Assembly (NCBI RefSeq): GCF_027307225.1
Contig: NZ_DAHUXJ010000066.1
Location: 1-61,924, forward strand
Direction: 5' to 3'
DNA: 61,924 nucleotides
DNA from: Bradyrhizobium sp.
GTDB lineage: Bacteria; Pseudomonadota; Alphaproteobacteria; Rhizobiales; Xanthobacteraceae
Shown: piece after piece, positions 26,107 through 36,741 of the stretch
Layout of the letters: each line of letters opens with the position of its first letter
Position numbering within the stretch: the stretch's first letter is position 1
Notes under the pieces: generated by a model
Database searches by the model: none
Seen by the model: the letters and a program-made list of their open reading frames with translations, nothing else
Told to the model about the DNA's origin: nothing
Translations under genes and position numbers: made by a program

Positions 26107-27618
26107 TCACTTCAATTTCAGCCCGACCACGCGCACCAGTCCATCCGGCATCTGTCGGTAGCCCTCAAGCCTGGTGGTATGCGCGATCAGCAACTTGCGA
26201 TGATAGAGATAAATGATCGGTTCGTCCTTGAGCACTTGCGCCGTCACCTTCTCGTAGATTGTCTTGCGCTGCGCTGGATCGCTGGTGAGCCGCGCATCCT
26301 CAAAACCCTTGTCGACCTCCGGGTTGGAATAGACGCCGTCATTCTGCGGCGCCTTGCTGTGGAGAAAGACGTAGGAATTGCCGTCGGGATCGATGCGGCC
26401 GCTCCAGCCGATCAGAAAGGCCTGAAACTCGCCGGCCTGCGCCTGCTTGAAGGAGGTTGCGAATTCGATCAGGCGGATCTTGAGATCGAAGCCCGCTTCG
26501 GCCGCCATTGACTGCAGAACCTGGGCGACCGACTCGTTCTCCGCGCCCTTCGGCACCATCAGGTCGACGCCGATCGGTGGCGTTACGCCTGCCTCCTTCA
26601 GTAACGCCTTCGCCTTTTCGATGTCGCGTTTCGGAACCGGGAACGCCTTTTGATAATAGGGATGCTCGGGGCTGACCCATTGGTTGCCCGGCGTGAATTC
26701 GCCGTTGAAGACAACCTGGTTGAGCGCATCGCGATCGATCGAAAGATCGAGCGCCTGGCGCACTTTCTCCGATTGGCTGAGGCCGCCCTTCTTCTTGTCG
26801 TTGCCGACGTTAATGGTGAGGCCCATATAACCGAGCTCGAGCGCGGATGAGAGCTTGAGCCTGGGATCGGCGCGCACGTCCTTGATGTCGGTTGCGAGCA
26901 CGCGCTCGATCAGGTCGAGTCCGCCGGACTTGAGGTTGGCAAGCCGCACCGTAGCATCGACGATCGGCAGGTACACGATGCGGTCGATGAGGACGTTATC
27001 CTTGTTCCAGTAATCCTTGAACTTCTCGAAGACGATGCGGTCCTCCTGCACGCGCTCGACGAATTTGTAAGGCCCGGCGCAGACCGGGTGAAGTCCGAAC
27101 TTGTCGCCTTCTTCCCTGGCGGCTTTGGGCGAGACCATCATGCCGGCGCGGTCGGTGAGCTGCGCGATCAGTGGCGAGTACGGTGTTTTCAGCACGAGCT
27201 TGATCGTGAGCGGATCGACCACCTCGACATGGTCGAGCGCGGCGAGTTCGGGCTTGCGGAACGATACCGGCGAATTGAGGTGACGATCGAGCGAGAACTT
27301 GGCGGCTTCAGCGTCGAACGGCTCGCCGTCCTGAAATTTAACGCCCGGCCGCAGCTTGATCGTAACTTCCTTGCCGTCGGCTGAGGTCTCGTGCGACAGG
27401 GCGAGCTGCGGCACGATGTTGAGTCTCTCGTCGATGTCGAACAGCTTGTCGCAAAACGCCGCGAACACGATCCGGCCGACATAGGTTCGCGCGGTGGTGG
27501 GATCAAGCGCATCCGGATCTTCGGCAAGGCCGATGCGCAGCGTGGTTTGGGCGTGGGCGACCGCCTCGAAGGAGAGCAGCATCGCTGCTGCAAGGGCTGC
27601 CAATCGTATCATCTTCAT
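26107..27618 (-). CDS. Peptide ABC transporter substrate-binding protein, SBP_bac_5 family (importer 1)
   Basis: A 503-residue periplasmic receptor of the DppA/OppA/GsiB family. A signal peptide ends at AHA-QT near residue 24, and the mature protein starts TTLRIGLAEDPDALDPTTAR, the classic SBP_bac_5 opening. The start at 27618 follows GGAG and gives a proper signal peptide. Neighbouring gamma-glutamyltransferase suggests that glutathione or gamma-glutamyl peptides are the ligand, but the family also binds dipeptides, nickel complexes and opines. Confidence 0.9.
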   Translation of the reverse strand: MKMIRLAALAAAMLLSFEAVAHAQTTLRIGLAEDPDALDPTTARTYVGRIVFAAFCDKLFDIDERLNIVPQLALSHETSADGKEVTIKLRPGVKFQDGEPFDAEAAKFSLDRHLNSPVSFRKPELAALDHVEVVDPLTIKLVLKTPYSPLIAQLTDRAGMMVSPKAAREEGDKFGLHPVCAGPYKFVERVQEDRIVFEKFKDYWNKDNVLIDRIVYLPIVDATVRLANLKSGGLDLIERVLATDIKDVRADPRLKLSSALELGYMGLTINVGNDKKKGGLSQSEKVRQALDLSIDRDALNQVVFNGEFTPGNQWVSPEHPYYQKAFPVPKRDIEKAKALLKEAGVTPPIGVDLMVPKGAENESVAQVLQSMAAEAGFDLKIRLIEFATSFKQAQAGEFQAFLIGWSGRIDPDGNSYVFLHSKAPQNDGVYSNPEVDKGFEDARLTSDPAQRKTIYEKVTAQVLKDEPIIYLYHRKLLIAHTTRLEGYRQMPDGLVRVVGLKLK

Positions 27619-27663
27619 CGGACCTGTCTCCATTGACATCGTTACGCAGCCGCGCCGCTCATA

Positions 27664-28743
27664 CTAACCCCGAAACCCCGGTTCACGTCCGTCCGTGCGG
27701 TTAAAGGCTGCGACCAATCGCTCCAGCTCGGGTGAAAAAGCACCGTCGGTGGGAACGATCGCGTCCGCCGGAGGTAAATCGTCCGCGCGATGGCATGCGG
27801 TGAGGTGTCCGGCACCGCTCGGCAGCAATTGCGGCACGTCGGTTCGGCAACGGTCGATCGTAAAGGGGCAGCGGGTGTGGAAGCGGCAGCCCGGCGGCGG
27901 ATCGATCGGGCTCGGCATCTCGCCTTGCAATACCAGACGGCCGCGCTTGGCCTGCGGCCTCGGCACGGGAATGGCCGACAGGAGCGCGCGGCTATAGGGG
28001 TGGCGCGGCGAGGCAAACAGGGTTTCGGCAGCCGCCGTCTCGACGATATGCCCGAGATTCATCACCGCGACGCGGTCGGCGATATGCTTGACCACCGCAA
28101 GGTCGTGGGAAACGAAAATATAGGCGAGCCCGAGCCGCTGTTGCAAGTCGCGCAGCAGATTGAGGATTTGCGAACGGATCGAGACATCAAGGGCCGAGAC
28201 CGGCTCGTCGCAGATGATCAGCTTCGGCTCGACAGCCAGCGCGCGCGCAATCGCGATGCGCTGGCGCTGGCCGCCGGAGAACTCATGGGCATAACGGCGC
28301 GCCGCGCGCGGCTCCAACCCGACCAGCCGCAACAGTTCCTCGACCCGCTCTCGACGCCGCCCGCTCGGCACGAGATCATGCAGCACGAGCGGTTCGGTGA
28401 GAATCTGCCCGACGGTCATTCGCGGGTTCAGCGAAGCATACGGGTCCTGGAAGATGATCTGCGCGTCGCGGCGGAAGGCGCGCAACTCGCTCGCGCTCAT
28501 CGCCAGCAGGTCGTGGCCTCCGAACCGGACCTCGCCCTGATCGGGCTCGATCAGGCGCAGCACCAGCCGGCTGACGGTCGACTTGCCGCACCCGGATTCG
28601 CCGACCAAGGCCAGCGTCTCGCCGGCGTTGACGGTGAAGGAAACGCCATCGACCGCTCTGACAAAGGCGGTCGGCCGTCCGAACGCCGAGCGCGCTGCAA
28701 CGAAGTGCTTGACCAGGTTCCTAGCTTCCAGCAGCGCGGTCAT
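27664..28743 (-). CDS. Peptide ABC transporter ATP-binding protein, DppF/OppF type (importer 1)
   Basis: A 359-residue ATPase. Walker A is GESGCGKST, the signature is [15 protein letters not shown], Walker B is [12 protein letters not shown], and the C-terminal oligopeptide extension has [13 protein letters not shown] with its Cys cluster. ATG 28743 follows a strong GGGAGGGGAGAG site. A 40-residue extension to 28863 would run through a palindromic repeat and is rejected. It partners the DppD-type ATPase upstream in the operon. Confidence 0.92.
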   Translation of the reverse strand: MTALLEARNLVKHFVAARSAFGRPTAFVRAVDGVSFTVNAGETLALVGESGCGKSTVSRLVLRLIEPDQGEVRFGGHDLLAMSASELRAFRRDAQIIFQDPYASLNPRMTVGQILTEPLVLHDLVPSGRRRERVEELLRLVGLEPRAARRYAHEFSGGQRQRIAIARALAVEPKLIICDEPVSALDVSIRSQILNLLRDLQQRLGLAYIFVSHDLAVVKHIADRVAVMNLGHIVETAAAETLFASPRHPYSRALLSAIPVPRPQAKRGRLVLQGEMPSPIDPPPGCRFHTRCPFTIDRCRTDVPQLLPSGAGHLTACHRADDLPPADAIVPTDGAFSPELERLVAAFNRTDGREPGFRG

Positions 28744-28748
28744 TCTCT

Positions 28749-28914
28749 CCCCTCCCAACGCGTAGCGAAGAGGAGCGGCGGGGAGGGGTCGGGGGTCGGG
28801 GGACTTTTTTTGTGATATCGGCCCCCCACCCCGGCGTTTCTGGACGATGCTTCGCATCGCCAAGATACGCCGACCCTCCCCACCACTCGCAAGGGCTCGC
28901 GGGGGGAGGGAAAG
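28749..28914. repeat. Palindromic repeat between the two ATPase genes
   Basis: The region begins CCCCTCCC, contains GGGAGGGGTC and ends in GGGGGGAGGG, with an internal GATGCTTCGCATC hairpin. It fills the 199-base gap between the two ATPase genes of importer 1. It resembles common rhizobial GC-rich palindromes of the type also seen at 52390-52530. Confidence 0.65.
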
Positions 28915-28942
28915 ACAGCTTCTGCCTCCGATCGCGCCCTCA

Positions 28943-29928
<986 letters not shown>

Positions 29929-29932
<4 letters not shown>

Positions 29933-30639
29933 TGCTGGCTTTCGACCGCGTTGGCAACGCCGGCATCGATCACGGCGCGATTAGTGATCCCGGCCGGATT
30001 TTTCCGGGTCGGCAGGCACTTTCTGAAATGCACCCAGCGCTCGCGGCTCACCGCCTCCAACCGCTCCAGTTCGGCCAAGGGATCGACGTGGTCGTCCACG
30101 CGAAGGTCAAGGTTGGACCATTCCTCCTCGCCGTAAATCAAAAGCGCGGCCGACTGCTTGCCGCGCTTGTCGCCGCCGGCGGCTTCACCGGCACGCAGGG
30201 CGGCGATCAGGCGCCGCGTAAAAGGCAAACCGATGTTGGCAACATAGGCTGTTGCGGTTTCGTTCAGAACCCGCGCACCCGCGAGCATGTTGCCGGCAAT
30301 CGAATAGCCGTCGCCTTCGAGATGACCACACCAGTCGACGCAGTCTTTGCCCGTAAAGGCGGCGATCTGCCCTTTGGCGTCCATGATATGGACCTGCCGG
30401 CTGGCGTGTCCAGCGTCGCTCGCAACAAGCGTCTCAATAACGTCGCGCGGGAAACGGCCTTCGCGAAGCAGCTTCAGACCATCGATGCCGTAATAGGGGT
30501 TGACCAGCGCCTGCGTGGCGATGCCGCCGACGCCGGGAGCGATGTGGGGTACGCGCGCGCCGACCGCGAAGAATTTCGTGGCCACCGCTATTCCGATCTG
30601 GCCGGTGGCATTGTCCTTGGCAATGATCGACCAGGTCAT
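29929..30639 (-). CDS. DUF1028 family protein
   Basis: A 236-residue protein of the DUF1028 family, thought to share the Ntn-hydrolase fold. Recognisable parts are the opening MTWSIIAKDNATGQIGIAVA, PGVGGIATQALVNPYYG and the segment DWCGHLEGDGYSIAGNML. The family has no firmly known function; it often occurs beside peptidase or transporter genes. Here it lies between gamma-glutamyltransferase (6-base gap) and an oligopeptide ATPase (4-base overlap), so a hydrolase acting on an imported amide or gamma-glutamyl compound is the natural inference. Confidence 0.85.
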
Positions 30640-30645
30640 GGAGTT

Positions 30646-32448
30646 TCACCGTCCGGCGGCGTAGCCCTGCATGCCGCGGGCGTTGGCGGCGGCACGGCGT
30701 CGTCGTCCGATTTTCGAGGCGGCCGTCAGGCGGCCCTCCGACCAGTCCGGACCGATCTCCACGGTGTGTCCACGTTCGCGCAGGTTATCGATCGCGGCCT
30801 TGGGCACCCGGTTTTCGACCACCATCACGCCGGGGCGCGAGGTACGCGGCCAGAACGAGATCGGGAAATGCTCGGAGTGCCAGGCCGGTGCGTCGATCGC
30901 CTCCTGCAAGTTCATCCTGGCGTGGACATGCCGCAGGAAGAATTGCGTGATCCACTGGTCCTGCTGATCGCCGCCAGGCGAACCCCACGACAAATACGGC
31001 TCGCCGTCGCGCAGCGCCATGGTCGGCGAGAGCGTGGTGCGCGGGCGCTTACCAGGCGCGAGCGAAGCGGGGTGGCCTTCCTCGAGCCAGAACATCTGCG
31101 CGCGGCTGCCGAGGCAGAACCCGAGTTCGGGAATGACCGGCGAGGACTGCAACCAGCCGCCGGAAGGCGTGGCCGAGATCATGTTGCCGGCCTTATCGAT
31201 GATATCGAAATGGACGGTGTCGCCGTTCACTTCGCCCATCCGTCCCACGGTGGGCTCGCCTGCGCCCATCGCGCCGACGGCCTCGCGGCTTCCTTCCTGA
31301 CGGCGCAGCTTCACCACGCCGCCAAAACCTTCGACCGAACCCGGGATGAAATCGAGCGAGGCCCTGTCCGAGATCAGCTTGCGGCGCTGGTCATTGTAGG
31401 GATCAGACAAGAGTGTCCCGATCGGAACTTTGGTGAACTCCGGATCGCCGTAGAATTTTTCGCGGTCGGCATAGGCGAGCTTGGCACATTCGATCTGGAT
31501 ATGGATGAACTCAGGTCCCGCAGGGTCGAGCCCGTCGAACTGAAAACCCTTGAGCAGCGCGAGTTGCTGCAGCATCACCGGGCCCTGGCTCCAGACGCCG
31601 GCCTTGCAGACGGTGTAGTTGCGGTAATCATAGGTCAGAGGTGCTTCGACAGTCGGCTGCCAGCGTGCCATGTCGTCGGCCGAGAGCACGCCGCGATGCG
31701 GCGATCCGCTCACATCCATCACTTCCTGGGTGCGGCAGAACTTGTCGATCGCTTCCGCCACAAAGCCTTTCGACCACGCGCTTCGGGCGGCCTCGATTTG
31801 CGCCTCGCGGTTGCCGCCGGCGCTTTCGGCTTCTTTCAGGATGCGCGTATAGGTTTCGGCCAGCCTGGCGTTGGTGAACAGCGCGCCGGGCTTCGGCACT
31901 TCGTTGTTCGGCAGGTAGACGGCCGCCGACGTATGCCAGTATTTCCGGAACAACTGCTCGACGATCTTGATGGTCGCGGCCGCGCGTTCCAGGAACGGAT
32001 AGCCGTCGCGGGCGTAGGCAATCGCCGGTTCCAGCACGTCGCGCAGCTCCATGGTGCCGTAATCCCGCAACAGCAGCATCCAGGATTCGAACGTGCCGGG
32101 AATGCAGGCCGCAAGGAGCCCGGTGCCGGGCACCATCTCGAGGCCGTCGCTCCGGTAATGCGCGATGGTGGCGCGGGCTGGCGCCGGACCCTGGCCGCAA
32201 ATCACCTCAGTTCGGCCGCGCTTGACGTCATGCACGATGATCGGCACGTCGCCGCCAGGGCCGTTCAGATGCGGCTCGACTACCTGAAGAGTGAAGGCGG
32301 TGGCGACGCCGGCGTCGAAAGCGTTGCCGCCCTTTTCCAGGATACCCATGCCCACCGCCGTTGCGATCCAGTGGGTCGAGGTCACCACCCCAAACATGCC
32401 ATCGATCTCGGGGCGGGTGGTGAAGGGATTGGGATTGATGTGGCTCAT
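30646..32448 (-). CDS. Gamma-glutamyltransferase family protein
   Basis: A 600-residue Ntn-hydrolase of the gamma-glutamyltransferase family, made as a precursor that self-cleaves. The expected nucleophile Thr411 begins the small subunit in the segment GDTVHFDIID; the substrate loop reads SATPSGGWLQSS and, later, SWGSPGGDQQ. I see no convincing signal peptide, so it may be cytoplasmic, unlike E. coli Ggt, and would act after import. It is the first gene of the run with DUF1028 and a dipeptide-type importer. Related family members act on glutathione, cephalosporin precursors or other gamma-glutamyl amides; the substrate is not certain. Confidence 0.88.
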   Translation of the reverse strand: MSHINPNPFTTRPEIDGMFGVVTSTHWIATAVGMGILEKGGNAFDAGVATAFTLQVVEPHLNGPGGDVPIIVHDVKRGRTEVICGQGPAPARATIAHYRSDGLEMVPGTGLLAACIPGTFESWMLLLRDYGTMELRDVLEPAIAYARDGYPFLERAAATIKIVEQLFRKYWHTSAAVYLPNNEVPKPGALFTNARLAETYTRILKEAESAGGNREAQIEAARSAWSKGFVAEAIDKFCRTQEVMDVSGSPHRGVLSADDMARWQPTVEAPLTYDYRNYTVCKAGVWSQGPVMLQQLALLKGFQFDGLDPAGPEFIHIQIECAKLAYADREKFYGDPEFTKVPIGTLLSDPYNDQRRKLISDRASLDFIPGSVEGFGGVVKLRRQEGSREAVGAMGAGEPTVGRMGEVNGDTVHFDIIDKAGNMISATPSGGWLQSSPVIPELGFCLGSRAQMFWLEEGHPASLAPGKRPRTTLSPTMALRDGEPYLSWGSPGGDQQDQWITQFFLRHVHARMNLQEAIDAPAWHSEHFPISFWPRTSRPGVMVVENRVPKAAIDNLRERGHTVEIGPDWSEGRLTAASKIGRRRRAAANARGMQGYAAGR

Positions 32449-32514
32449 CGTGATTTTTTACGTTTCTTGGATTGACGGGGTCCGCAATTGACCACAGCCA
32501 GGGCGCTCTGCCAA

Positions 32515-32682
32515 CTGGTGGTCCGATTCTAACATTCGCATCCCTTCTCAGCGGACACTTTTGCGAATGTTAGAATCAAAGGACCACCAGCAAATATAAG
32601 TTTCTAGTGGAGTTTTGGATTTGACATTCGCTTTACGAACGCTTGGCCGGATAGGTAGCGAATGTCAAATCCACTCCACTAT
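32515..32682. repeat. Twin-hairpin CTAG element, copy B
   Basis: A close relative of copy A. Hairpin B1 (32515-32590) has the same inner arms GATTCTAACATTCGCA/TGCGAATGTTAGAATC, but the outer arms are CTGGTGGTCC and GGACCACCAG: the A-T pair of copy A has become a G-C pair by changes in both arms. Spacer CAAATATAAGTTT is 13 bases. Hairpin B2 (about 32604-32682) has arms CTAGTGGAGT and ACTCCACTAT around GGATTTGACATTCGCT/AGCGAATGTCAAATCC with a TTT bulge on the 5' side. It sits between the end of importer 2 and the start of gamma-glutamyltransferase. Confidence 0.9.
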
Positions 32683-32707
32683 CGTTCCTCAGCGGCCGAT
32701 GTTGTGA

Positions 32708-33709
32708 TCATACGCCGACGGCCGCTTCCGCACGGTTGTTAACCGCGTGGCAGGCCACTCCGTTGACCAGTAGCGGTGTCTCGCGGCGGCAAAGATCGAA
32801 CGCCAGCGGGCAGCGTGGATTGAAGGAACACCCCAAGGGCGGATTGATCGGGTTCGGGATCTCGCCCTTCACCGGGATCCGCTGGCGGCCGGACATTGCC
32901 AGATCCGGCACCGCGCCGAGCAGCATTTTGGTGTAGGGCATTTTCGGCGCAGCGAATAATTCGCGGGACTCCGCAATCTCGACCACGCGGCCGAGATACA
33001 TTACGCCGATGCGCGTTGCCATGTGCCGCACGACCGCGAGGTTGTGGCTGATAAAGAGATAAGTGAGGCCGAACTTGTCCTGCAGATCGCGCATCAGGTT
33101 GAGGATCTGCGCCTGAACCGAAACGTCGAGCGACGAGGTCGGCTCGTCGCAGACGATGAATTCGGATTCGGAAGCCAGCGCACGCGCAATCGCGATGCGC
33201 TGGCGCTGGCCACCGGAGAACTCGTGCGGATATTTCCAGCCGTCGTCGGTATGCAGGCCAACCAGGCCGAGCAACTCGCCGACGCGGCCGCGAACATCGG
33301 CTTCGCTCTGCATCAAACTAAAGGCGCGGATCGGCTCGGCGATGACGGCATCGACGCGAAGCCGCGGGTTGAGGCTCGCATAGGGGTCCTGGAAAATCAT
33401 CTGGATGCGGCGGCGCAGTTGCTGTCTCGCTTGCACCTGGTGCGGCTCCGTCATCGAGACGCCATCGATGAGGACGTTGCCCGAGCTCGGCGGCAATAGC
33501 CCGACCACCATCCGTGCGACGGTGGTTTTTCCGGAACCGGATTCGCCGACCAGCGCAAAGGTCTCGCCTTTGGCGATATCGAAACTGATGTTGTCGACGG
33601 CTTTCAGGAATTCCAGCTGTCCGCCTTCGAGCAGGCGATTCAGCCACGGCTTCGAAACGTCGAAGACGCGGCGCAGGTTCTTCACCTCGACAAAGGGCTT
33701 TTCTGTCAT
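32708..33709 (-). CDS. Peptide ABC transporter ATP-binding protein, OppF/DppF type (importer 2)
   Basis: A 333-residue ATPase. Walker A GESGSGKTT, signature [15 protein letters not shown], Walker B FIVCDEPTSSLD, and a C-terminal segment PPLGCSFNPRCPL. Its ATG overlaps the stop of the OppD-type gene by 4 bases. It is the last gene of importer 2, with twin-hairpin copy B 25 bases beyond its stop. Confidence 0.92.
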   Translation of the reverse strand: MTEKPFVEVKNLRRVFDVSKPWLNRLLEGGQLEFLKAVDNISFDIAKGETFALVGESGSGKTTVARMVVGLLPPSSGNVLIDGVSMTEPHQVQARQQLRRRIQMIFQDPYASLNPRLRVDAVIAEPIRAFSLMQSEADVRGRVGELLGLVGLHTDDGWKYPHEFSGGQRQRIAIARALASESEFIVCDEPTSSLDVSVQAQILNLMRDLQDKFGLTYLFISHNLAVVRHMATRIGVMYLGRVVEIAESRELFAAPKMPYTKMLLGAVPDLAMSGRQRIPVKGEIPNPINPPLGCSFNPRCPLAFDLCRRETPLLVNGVACHAVNNRAEAAVGV

Positions 33710-34692
33710 GCCGCGCTTTCCTTCGCGGCGGCATCATGGAGATGGCAGGCGACCGCCTGCGAACCACAGGTGATCGGCTCGGGCCGCTCGCTGCGGCAGC
33801 GATCGAATGCAAAGGCACAACGCGGGTTGAACGGACAACCCGGCGGGATCGCAGACAGGCGCGGCATGCTGCCGGGAATCTGGACCAGGCGCGAGGCGTC
33901 ACTTGCCAGTGTCGGGATCGCGCCCATCAGGCCTTTGGCGTATGGATGCAGCGGACTTTGCACGACATCGCGCACCGGGCCGATTTCGGCAATGCGGCCA
34001 GAATACATCACCGCGACGCGGTCGCAGGTCTCGGCGATCACGCCCATGTCGTGGGTAACGAGCATCACGGCGGTGCCGTGATCGCGCCCGAGCCGTTTGA
34101 TCAAAGCGATGATTTGGGCCTGGACCGAAACGTCGAGAGCTGTGGTCGGCTCGTCAGCGATGATCAGTTCCGGCTCGGCACAGATCGCGAGCGCGATCAC
34201 GACGCGCTGGCGCATGCCGCCGGAGAATTCATGCGGATAGGAATCGATACGCTTGTCGGGTGCGGGAATGCCGACTTCGACGAGCAGGTCGATGGCGCGC
34301 TTGCGTGCGGCCTGATCCGACAGCTCGGTGTGGGTGCGGATGGTCTCGGCCAGTTGATCGCCGATCCGGTAAAGCGGGTTGAGGCTTGTGAGCGGGTCCT
34401 GAAAGATCATCCCGATCCGTTTTCCCCGGATGCGGCGCATTTCTTCCGGCGGCAAGTCGTCGATCCGCGTGCCCGAAAGATGGATTTCGCCGCCGGCAAT
34501 TCGGCCGGGCCGATCGATCAGGCCGATCACGGCAAGTCCTGTTACGGATTTGCCGGCGCCGGATTCGCCGACGACGCCCAACACCTCGCCCTTGGCGATA
34601 TCAAACGAAATGCCGTCGATCGCGCGCAGCACTTGATGGCGGGTGGCAAACTCGACCCGCAGGTTGCGCACGGAAAGGACGGGTTCGCTCAT
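33706..34692 (-). CDS. Peptide ABC transporter ATP-binding protein, OppD/DppD type (importer 2)
   Basis: A 328-residue ATPase with Walker [10 protein letters not shown], signature [15 protein letters not shown], Walker [13 protein letters not shown] and a C-terminal [15 protein letters not shown] 34692 overlaps the permease stop (ATGA); the longer frame to 34794 lies within the permease gene and is rejected. Dinucleotide overlaps throughout importer 2 show a tightly coupled operon. Confidence 0.92.
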   Translation of the reverse strand: MSEPVLSVRNLRVEFATRHQVLRAIDGISFDIAKGEVLGVVGESGAGKSVTGLAVIGLIDRPGRIAGGEIHLSGTRIDDLPPEEMRRIRGKRIGMIFQDPLTSLNPLYRIGDQLAETIRTHTELSDQAARKRAIDLLVEVGIPAPDKRIDSYPHEFSGGMRQRVVIALAICAEPELIIADEPTTALDVSVQAQIIALIKRLGRDHGTAVMLVTHDMGVIAETCDRVAVMYSGRIAEIGPVRDVVQSPLHPYAKGLMGAIPTLASDASRLVQIPGSMPRLSAIPPGCPFNPRCAFAFDRCRSERPEPITCGSQAVACHLHDAAAKESAA

Positions 34693-35648
34693 CGGAGTTT
34701 CGGATTTAAGGCGTCGCGCAACCAGTCGCCAAGCAGGTTGACGGCGAGAACCAGTGCCGCGAGCGCGATGCCCGGGAAGGCCACGATCCACCATTCGCCG
34801 GCGAACAGATAGTTGTTGCCGATGCGGATCAAGGTGCCGAGCGACGGCATGGTGTCGGGCATGCCGGTGCCGAGAAACGACAAGGTGGCCTCGGTGATGA
34901 TGGCGAGCGCGAGGTTGATCGTGGCAATCACCAGGATCGGGCCCATGGCATTGGGCAGGACATGCCGCAGCATGATGACGGGCGCGGGCAGGCCGATCAG
35001 CTGCGCGGCCGCGACGTAATCCTTGTTCTTTTCCACCATCACCGAGCCGCGCACGGTGCGCGCGTACTGTACCCAGAAACTCAGGCCGATCGCGAACACC
35101 AACACGGCAAGCATGCTCATGGCGTCCATGCGGTTGCCGAACAGTGACTTCGCGATACCATTGATCAGCAGCGCGATCAGGATGGCGGGGAAGGTGAGTT
35201 GGACGTCGGCGATGCGCATGATCACTGCGTCGATCGCGCCGCCGAAGTATCCGGCGATCAGGCCAAGCGCGATGCCGAGCACGCCCGAAAACACCACGCC
35301 CAGAATGCCGACGGCCAGCGAAATGCGTAGACCATAGAGGATGGCTGACAGGACATCGCGGCCCTGCTCGTCGGTGCCGAGCAGGAACGGGCTCTGGCCG
35401 TCCGCCATCCAGAGCGGTGCGACGCGTGAATTGATCAGTTGAAGCTGGCTGGGATCAAACGGATTCTGAACCGCGATGAGGGGCGCTGCGATCGCAAACA
35501 GAAAAAACAGCAGCGTCACCGCGGCAGCCAGCATCGTCAGCTTCGAGCGGCGAAAGGAATAAGAGATGTCGCTGTCGAGCACGCGGCGGACGAGGCCCGG
35601 CGCCGGCGGGTGTAATGCGGTTTTATGTGAGAGCGCGGCGTCGGACAT
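34689..35648 (-). CDS. Peptide ABC permease, OppC/DppC type (importer 2)
   Basis: A 319-residue inner-membrane permease with a long cytoplasmic N-terminus, first helix near residues 38-60, QNPFDPSQL after it, then LGTDEQGRDVLSAILYGLR and the EAA-like VEKNKDYVAAAQLIGLPAP. It starts 10 bases after the OppB-type stop. It should pair with that permease. Confidence 0.9.
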   Translation of the reverse strand: MSDAALSHKTALHPPAPGLVRRVLDSDISYSFRRSKLTMLAAAVTLLFFLFAIAAPLIAVQNPFDPSQLQLINSRVAPLWMADGQSPFLLGTDEQGRDVLSAILYGLRISLAVGILGVVFSGVLGIALGLIAGYFGGAIDAVIMRIADVQLTFPAILIALLINGIAKSLFGNRMDAMSMLAVLVFAIGLSFWVQYARTVRGSVMVEKNKDYVAAAQLIGLPAPVIMLRHVLPNAMGPILVIATINLALAIITEATLSFLGTGMPDTMPSLGTLIRIGNNYLFAGEWWIVAFPGIALAALVLAVNLLGDWLRDALNPKLR

Positions 35649-35658
35649 TTCAGCTCTC

Positions 35659-36639
35659 TTACGCAGGGCGGCCGACGGTCGCGCGCAGACGCGGATCGAC
35701 CACCGTGTAGAGCACGTCCACCGCGAGATTGATGGTGACGAAGATCAGCGACACCATCAGCAAATAGGCGGCCATGATCGGGATATCGACATTCTGCACG
35801 GCCTGCACGAACAGAAGGCCCATGCCGGGCCACTGGAAGACGGTTTCGGTGATGATCGCAAAGGCAATAACCGATCCAAATTGCAGGCCCGCTACTGTAA
35901 TCACGGGGACGAGGGTGTTCTTCAGTGCGTGGCCGAAATGGATGGCGCGGGTAGTGAGCCCTCGCGCACGGGCAAAGCGGATGTAATCGGTGCGCAGCAC
36001 TTCGAGCATTTCGGCGCGAACCAGCCGCATGATCAAGGTCATCTGGAACAGACCCAGCGTGATCGAGGGCATGATCAGCGCTTTAAGACCGGAAATCGTC
36101 AGAAGCCCCGTAGTCCACCAGCCCAACTTCACGACCTCGCCGCGGCCGAAGGAGGGCAGCCAACCCAGCGTCACGGAGAACAGATAGATCAGGAGGATAC
36201 CGATCAGGAATGTCGGCAGCGAAATGCCGATCAGCGAGATCGCCTGGAATAGTTTGGCAAGCCAGGTATCGCATCGGAGCGCGGAATAAACGCCCATCAG
36301 GATGCCGAATATCAGCGCCAGGATCGTGGCGCAGGTGGCAAGCTCCAACGTCGCCGGCATGCGTTCCTTGAGGAGATCGGACACGGGCAGACGAAACTGA
36401 TAGGAGACGCCGAACTTGAATTGCGCCGCATTGGCGAAATAGCGCAAGAATTGGACGGCGACGGGATCATCGAGCCCGAGCGATTTTCTGATCTCTGCCC
36501 GCTCCGCGGCCGAAGTGTCGATCGAGACGATCTGGCTCACGGGATCGCCGACGAAGCGGAACATCGAGAACGAGATGATCCCGACGGCGATCATGACCCC
36601 GATCGCCTGAATGGCCCGGCGAAGCGTGAAAGCGAGCAT
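35659..36639 (-). CDS. Peptide ABC permease, OppB/DppB type (importer 2)
   Basis: A 326-residue permease opening MLAFTLRRAIQAIGVMIAVG, followed by FRFVGDPVSQIV. The EAA-like region is VLRTDYIRFARARGLTTRAI. It is separated from the binding-protein gene by about 100 bases that include a strong intercistronic hairpin (36699-36721). Confidence 0.9.
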   Translation of the reverse strand: MLAFTLRRAIQAIGVMIAVGIISFSMFRFVGDPVSQIVSIDTSAAERAEIRKSLGLDDPVAVQFLRYFANAAQFKFGVSYQFRLPVSDLLKERMPATLELATCATILALIFGILMGVYSALRCDTWLAKLFQAISLIGISLPTFLIGILLIYLFSVTLGWLPSFGRGEVVKLGWWTTGLLTISGLKALIMPSITLGLFQMTLIMRLVRAEMLEVLRTDYIRFARARGLTTRAIHFGHALKNTLVPVITVAGLQFGSVIAFAIITETVFQWPGMGLLFVQAVQNVDIPIMAAYLLMVSLIFVTINLAVDVLYTVVDPRLRATVGRPA

Positions 36640-36698
36640 CTCTTCCTTTCACTTCTTCTCTGGAACACGTCTCTTGAGACTGGATCGAACATAGCAGG

Positions 36699-36721
36699 TC
36701 CCGGAAGATGAACTTCCGGGA
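36699..36721 (-). terminator. Intercistronic stem-loop after the importer 2 binding-protein gene
   Basis: TCCCGGAAG and CTTCCGGGA form a perfect 9-bp stem with a 5-base loop, 20 bases beyond the binding-protein stop on the transcribed strand. There is no T run. Such a hairpin usually lets some read-through occur and stabilises the upstream message, raising binding protein over membrane subunits. Confidence 0.6.
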
Positions 36722-36741
36722 TCCTAAACCTCAAGATACTG

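Noticed and set aside
28744..28863. N-terminal extension of the importer 1 OppF-type ATPase
   Set aside because: The extra 40 residues are encoded by a palindromic repeat; ATG 28743 has a strong ribosome binding site and begins the ABC domain.
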